Shown: positions 40,271-41,004 of the stretch, piece by piece
Layout of the letters: the number at the start of each line of letters is the position of its first letter
Numbering within the stretch: position 1 is the first letter of the stretch
Assembly: GCA_046259385.1 (NCBI GenBank)
Contig: JBJYWI010000167.1
Coordinates: 1 to 41,004 of the forward strand
DNA from: CAVWDI01 sp046259385
GTDB taxonomy: Bacteria > Chloroflexota > Anaerolineae > Anaerolineales > UBA4823
Reading direction: 5' to 3'
Length of the DNA stretch: 41,004 nt
Position numbers and translations under genes: made by a program
Notes under the pieces: generated by a model
Told to the model about the DNA's origin: nothing
The model's input: the letters and a program-made list of their open reading frames with translations, nothing else
Databases searched by the model: none

Positions 40271-41004
40271 ATGGACGTTCGCAGATACAAGTGGATCGCA
40301 GTTTTATGCGTACTGATCGCAGGTGTGGTTTTCAGTGCCTGTTCCGTGGCTACTTCCCCCAAGTCGATTGTTGACATCCAAGCAGAGATTGACAAAGCCG
40401 TCCAGGCAACTGTGATCGCCATGCAGGTGGAACAGCAGATGCAGGTTTCCTCACCTGAGCCGTCACCGACCCCAACTGCTACGGAGGTCCCGCCGACAGC
40501 AACCCCACTCCCAACTGCAACCCCAACCGCCGAATCCTCCGGCCCGACAGATACGCCGCCACCCACCGCGACCTTGATCCCCGAACTGGGTTCAAACCCG
40601 GTTATCCGGGCGGACGCCAACACCAACTGCCGCCTGGGTCCTAGTACAGCTTATAGGGTGGATGGGTACCTGCTGGTGAATGCTGAGTCGACCGTGCATG
40701 GACAGGATGATGATGAGAACTGGTGGTACATTGCAAATCCGACCAAGGATGACAAATTCTGCTGGGTATGGAGGGAGACCACCAATGTCGAGGGGAGTGT
40801 AGCTTCTGTCCCGGTCGTCACTCCGCCCCCGCTGCCTAAAAAGTCTTACAACTGGCAGAATTACGGTTGTTTCAACTACAACGGCTGCCCGATTATGATG
40901 AAGGTCGATGGCAAATATGCAAAATTGTATGACCTGAAAGTCTGCGGCTGCGGTAAATATGAATTCTGCGAGTACCCCTATAACTGCTGGTCTAAAAATG
41001 TCTC
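40271..41004 (+). CDS. SH3-like lipoprotein, partial at window end
   Basis: At least 244 residues are coded without a stop before the window ends. AAGGAGGT lies six bases before ATG. A signal peptide ends in VFSAC (Cys24), so it is a lipoprotein. Residues ~28-60 are helical; ~60-105 are Thr/Pro/Ala-rich (TPTATEVPPTATPLPTATPT), a common linker in Chloroflexota envelope proteins. Residues ~118-180 form an SH3-like repeat (ADANTNCRLGPSTAYRVDGY, then DENWWYIANP and CWVWRETT) of the kind that binds cell-wall or surface polymers. A cysteine-rich tail with CFNYNGCP, VCGCGKYEFC and NC follows. The function is probably at the cell surface. It is divergent from the corrinoid operon. Confidence 0.85.
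   Translation, partial: MDVRRYKWIAVLCVLIAGVVFSACSVATSPKSIVDIQAEIDKAVQATVIAMQVEQQMQVSSPEPSPTPTATEVPPTATPLPTATPTAESSGPTDTPPPTATLIPELGSNPVIRADANTNCRLGPSTAYRVDGYLLVNAESTVHGQDDDENWWYIANPTKDDKFCWVWRETTNVEGSVASVPVVTPPPLPKKSYNWQNYGCFNYNGCPIMMKVDGKYAKLYDLKVCGCGKYEFCEYPYNCWSKNV

Overview
The window most likely comes from an anaerobic, sugar-using member of the Chloroflexota, probably class Anaerolineae. This is inferred from style, not from a marker gene: lipoproteins whose lipobox is followed by long Glu/Pro/Ala or Thr/Pro linkers, a secreted S8 peptidase ending in a hydrophobic IPLILK tail, a cytoplasmic reductive-dehalogenase-like protein, two ribose-type ABC importers and a corrinoid methyltransferase pair. 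No rRNA, tRNA or CRISPR array was seen.

Layout. 1-1.4 kb: AT-rich edge with a decayed IS1380-type transposase tail and one doubtful gene. 1.4-8 kb: a DUF1295 membrane protein, then a GAF-SpoIIE phosphatase translationally coupled to a 1187-residue Ser/Thr kinase-AAA-TPR protein, then a small gene behind a consensus promoter and a long leader. 8-14.2 kb: a metallo-beta-lactamase-fold protein with an Asp-to-Asn metal-site change, a PLP aminotransferase, a 7TM sensor-like protein with a conserved hypothetical partner, and a secreted subtilase.

14.5-22.4 kb: a sugar regulon. A DeoR-type regulator with a periplasmic-binding-protein-like insert is divergent from a five-gene operon: a lipoprotein with two nearly identical sugar-binding domains, a permease, a single-domain ATPase, a D-lyxose/D-mannose isomerase-like cupin and a ROK fructokinase. 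The set fits uptake of a sugar such as mannose, isomerisation to fructose and phosphorylation to fructose-6-phosphate. Both divergent promoters are near consensus and share GTTAAAA repeats in their spacers.

22.4-31.9 kb: a mixed region with small membrane proteins, two candidate small structured RNAs, the RdhA-like protein, MscL with a zinc ribbon, an alpha/beta hydrolase, a fused OppB-OppC permease followed by a second MBL hydrolase, and several dispersed palindromic elements.

31.9-40 kb: a second import and catabolism locus. An epimerase-like TIM barrel, a double ATPase, a permease and a binding lipoprotein form one leftward unit with a clear promoter and terminator. A GntR/UTRA regulator diverges from it. 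A UroD-family methyltransferase and its corrinoid protein form a second leftward unit. A shared ACATACCAA motif lies at the promoters of both leftward units. The locus looks like import plus corrinoid-dependent demethylation of a methylated sugar-like compound and is the best candidate here for an undescribed pathway. The window ends inside an SH3-like lipoprotein gene.
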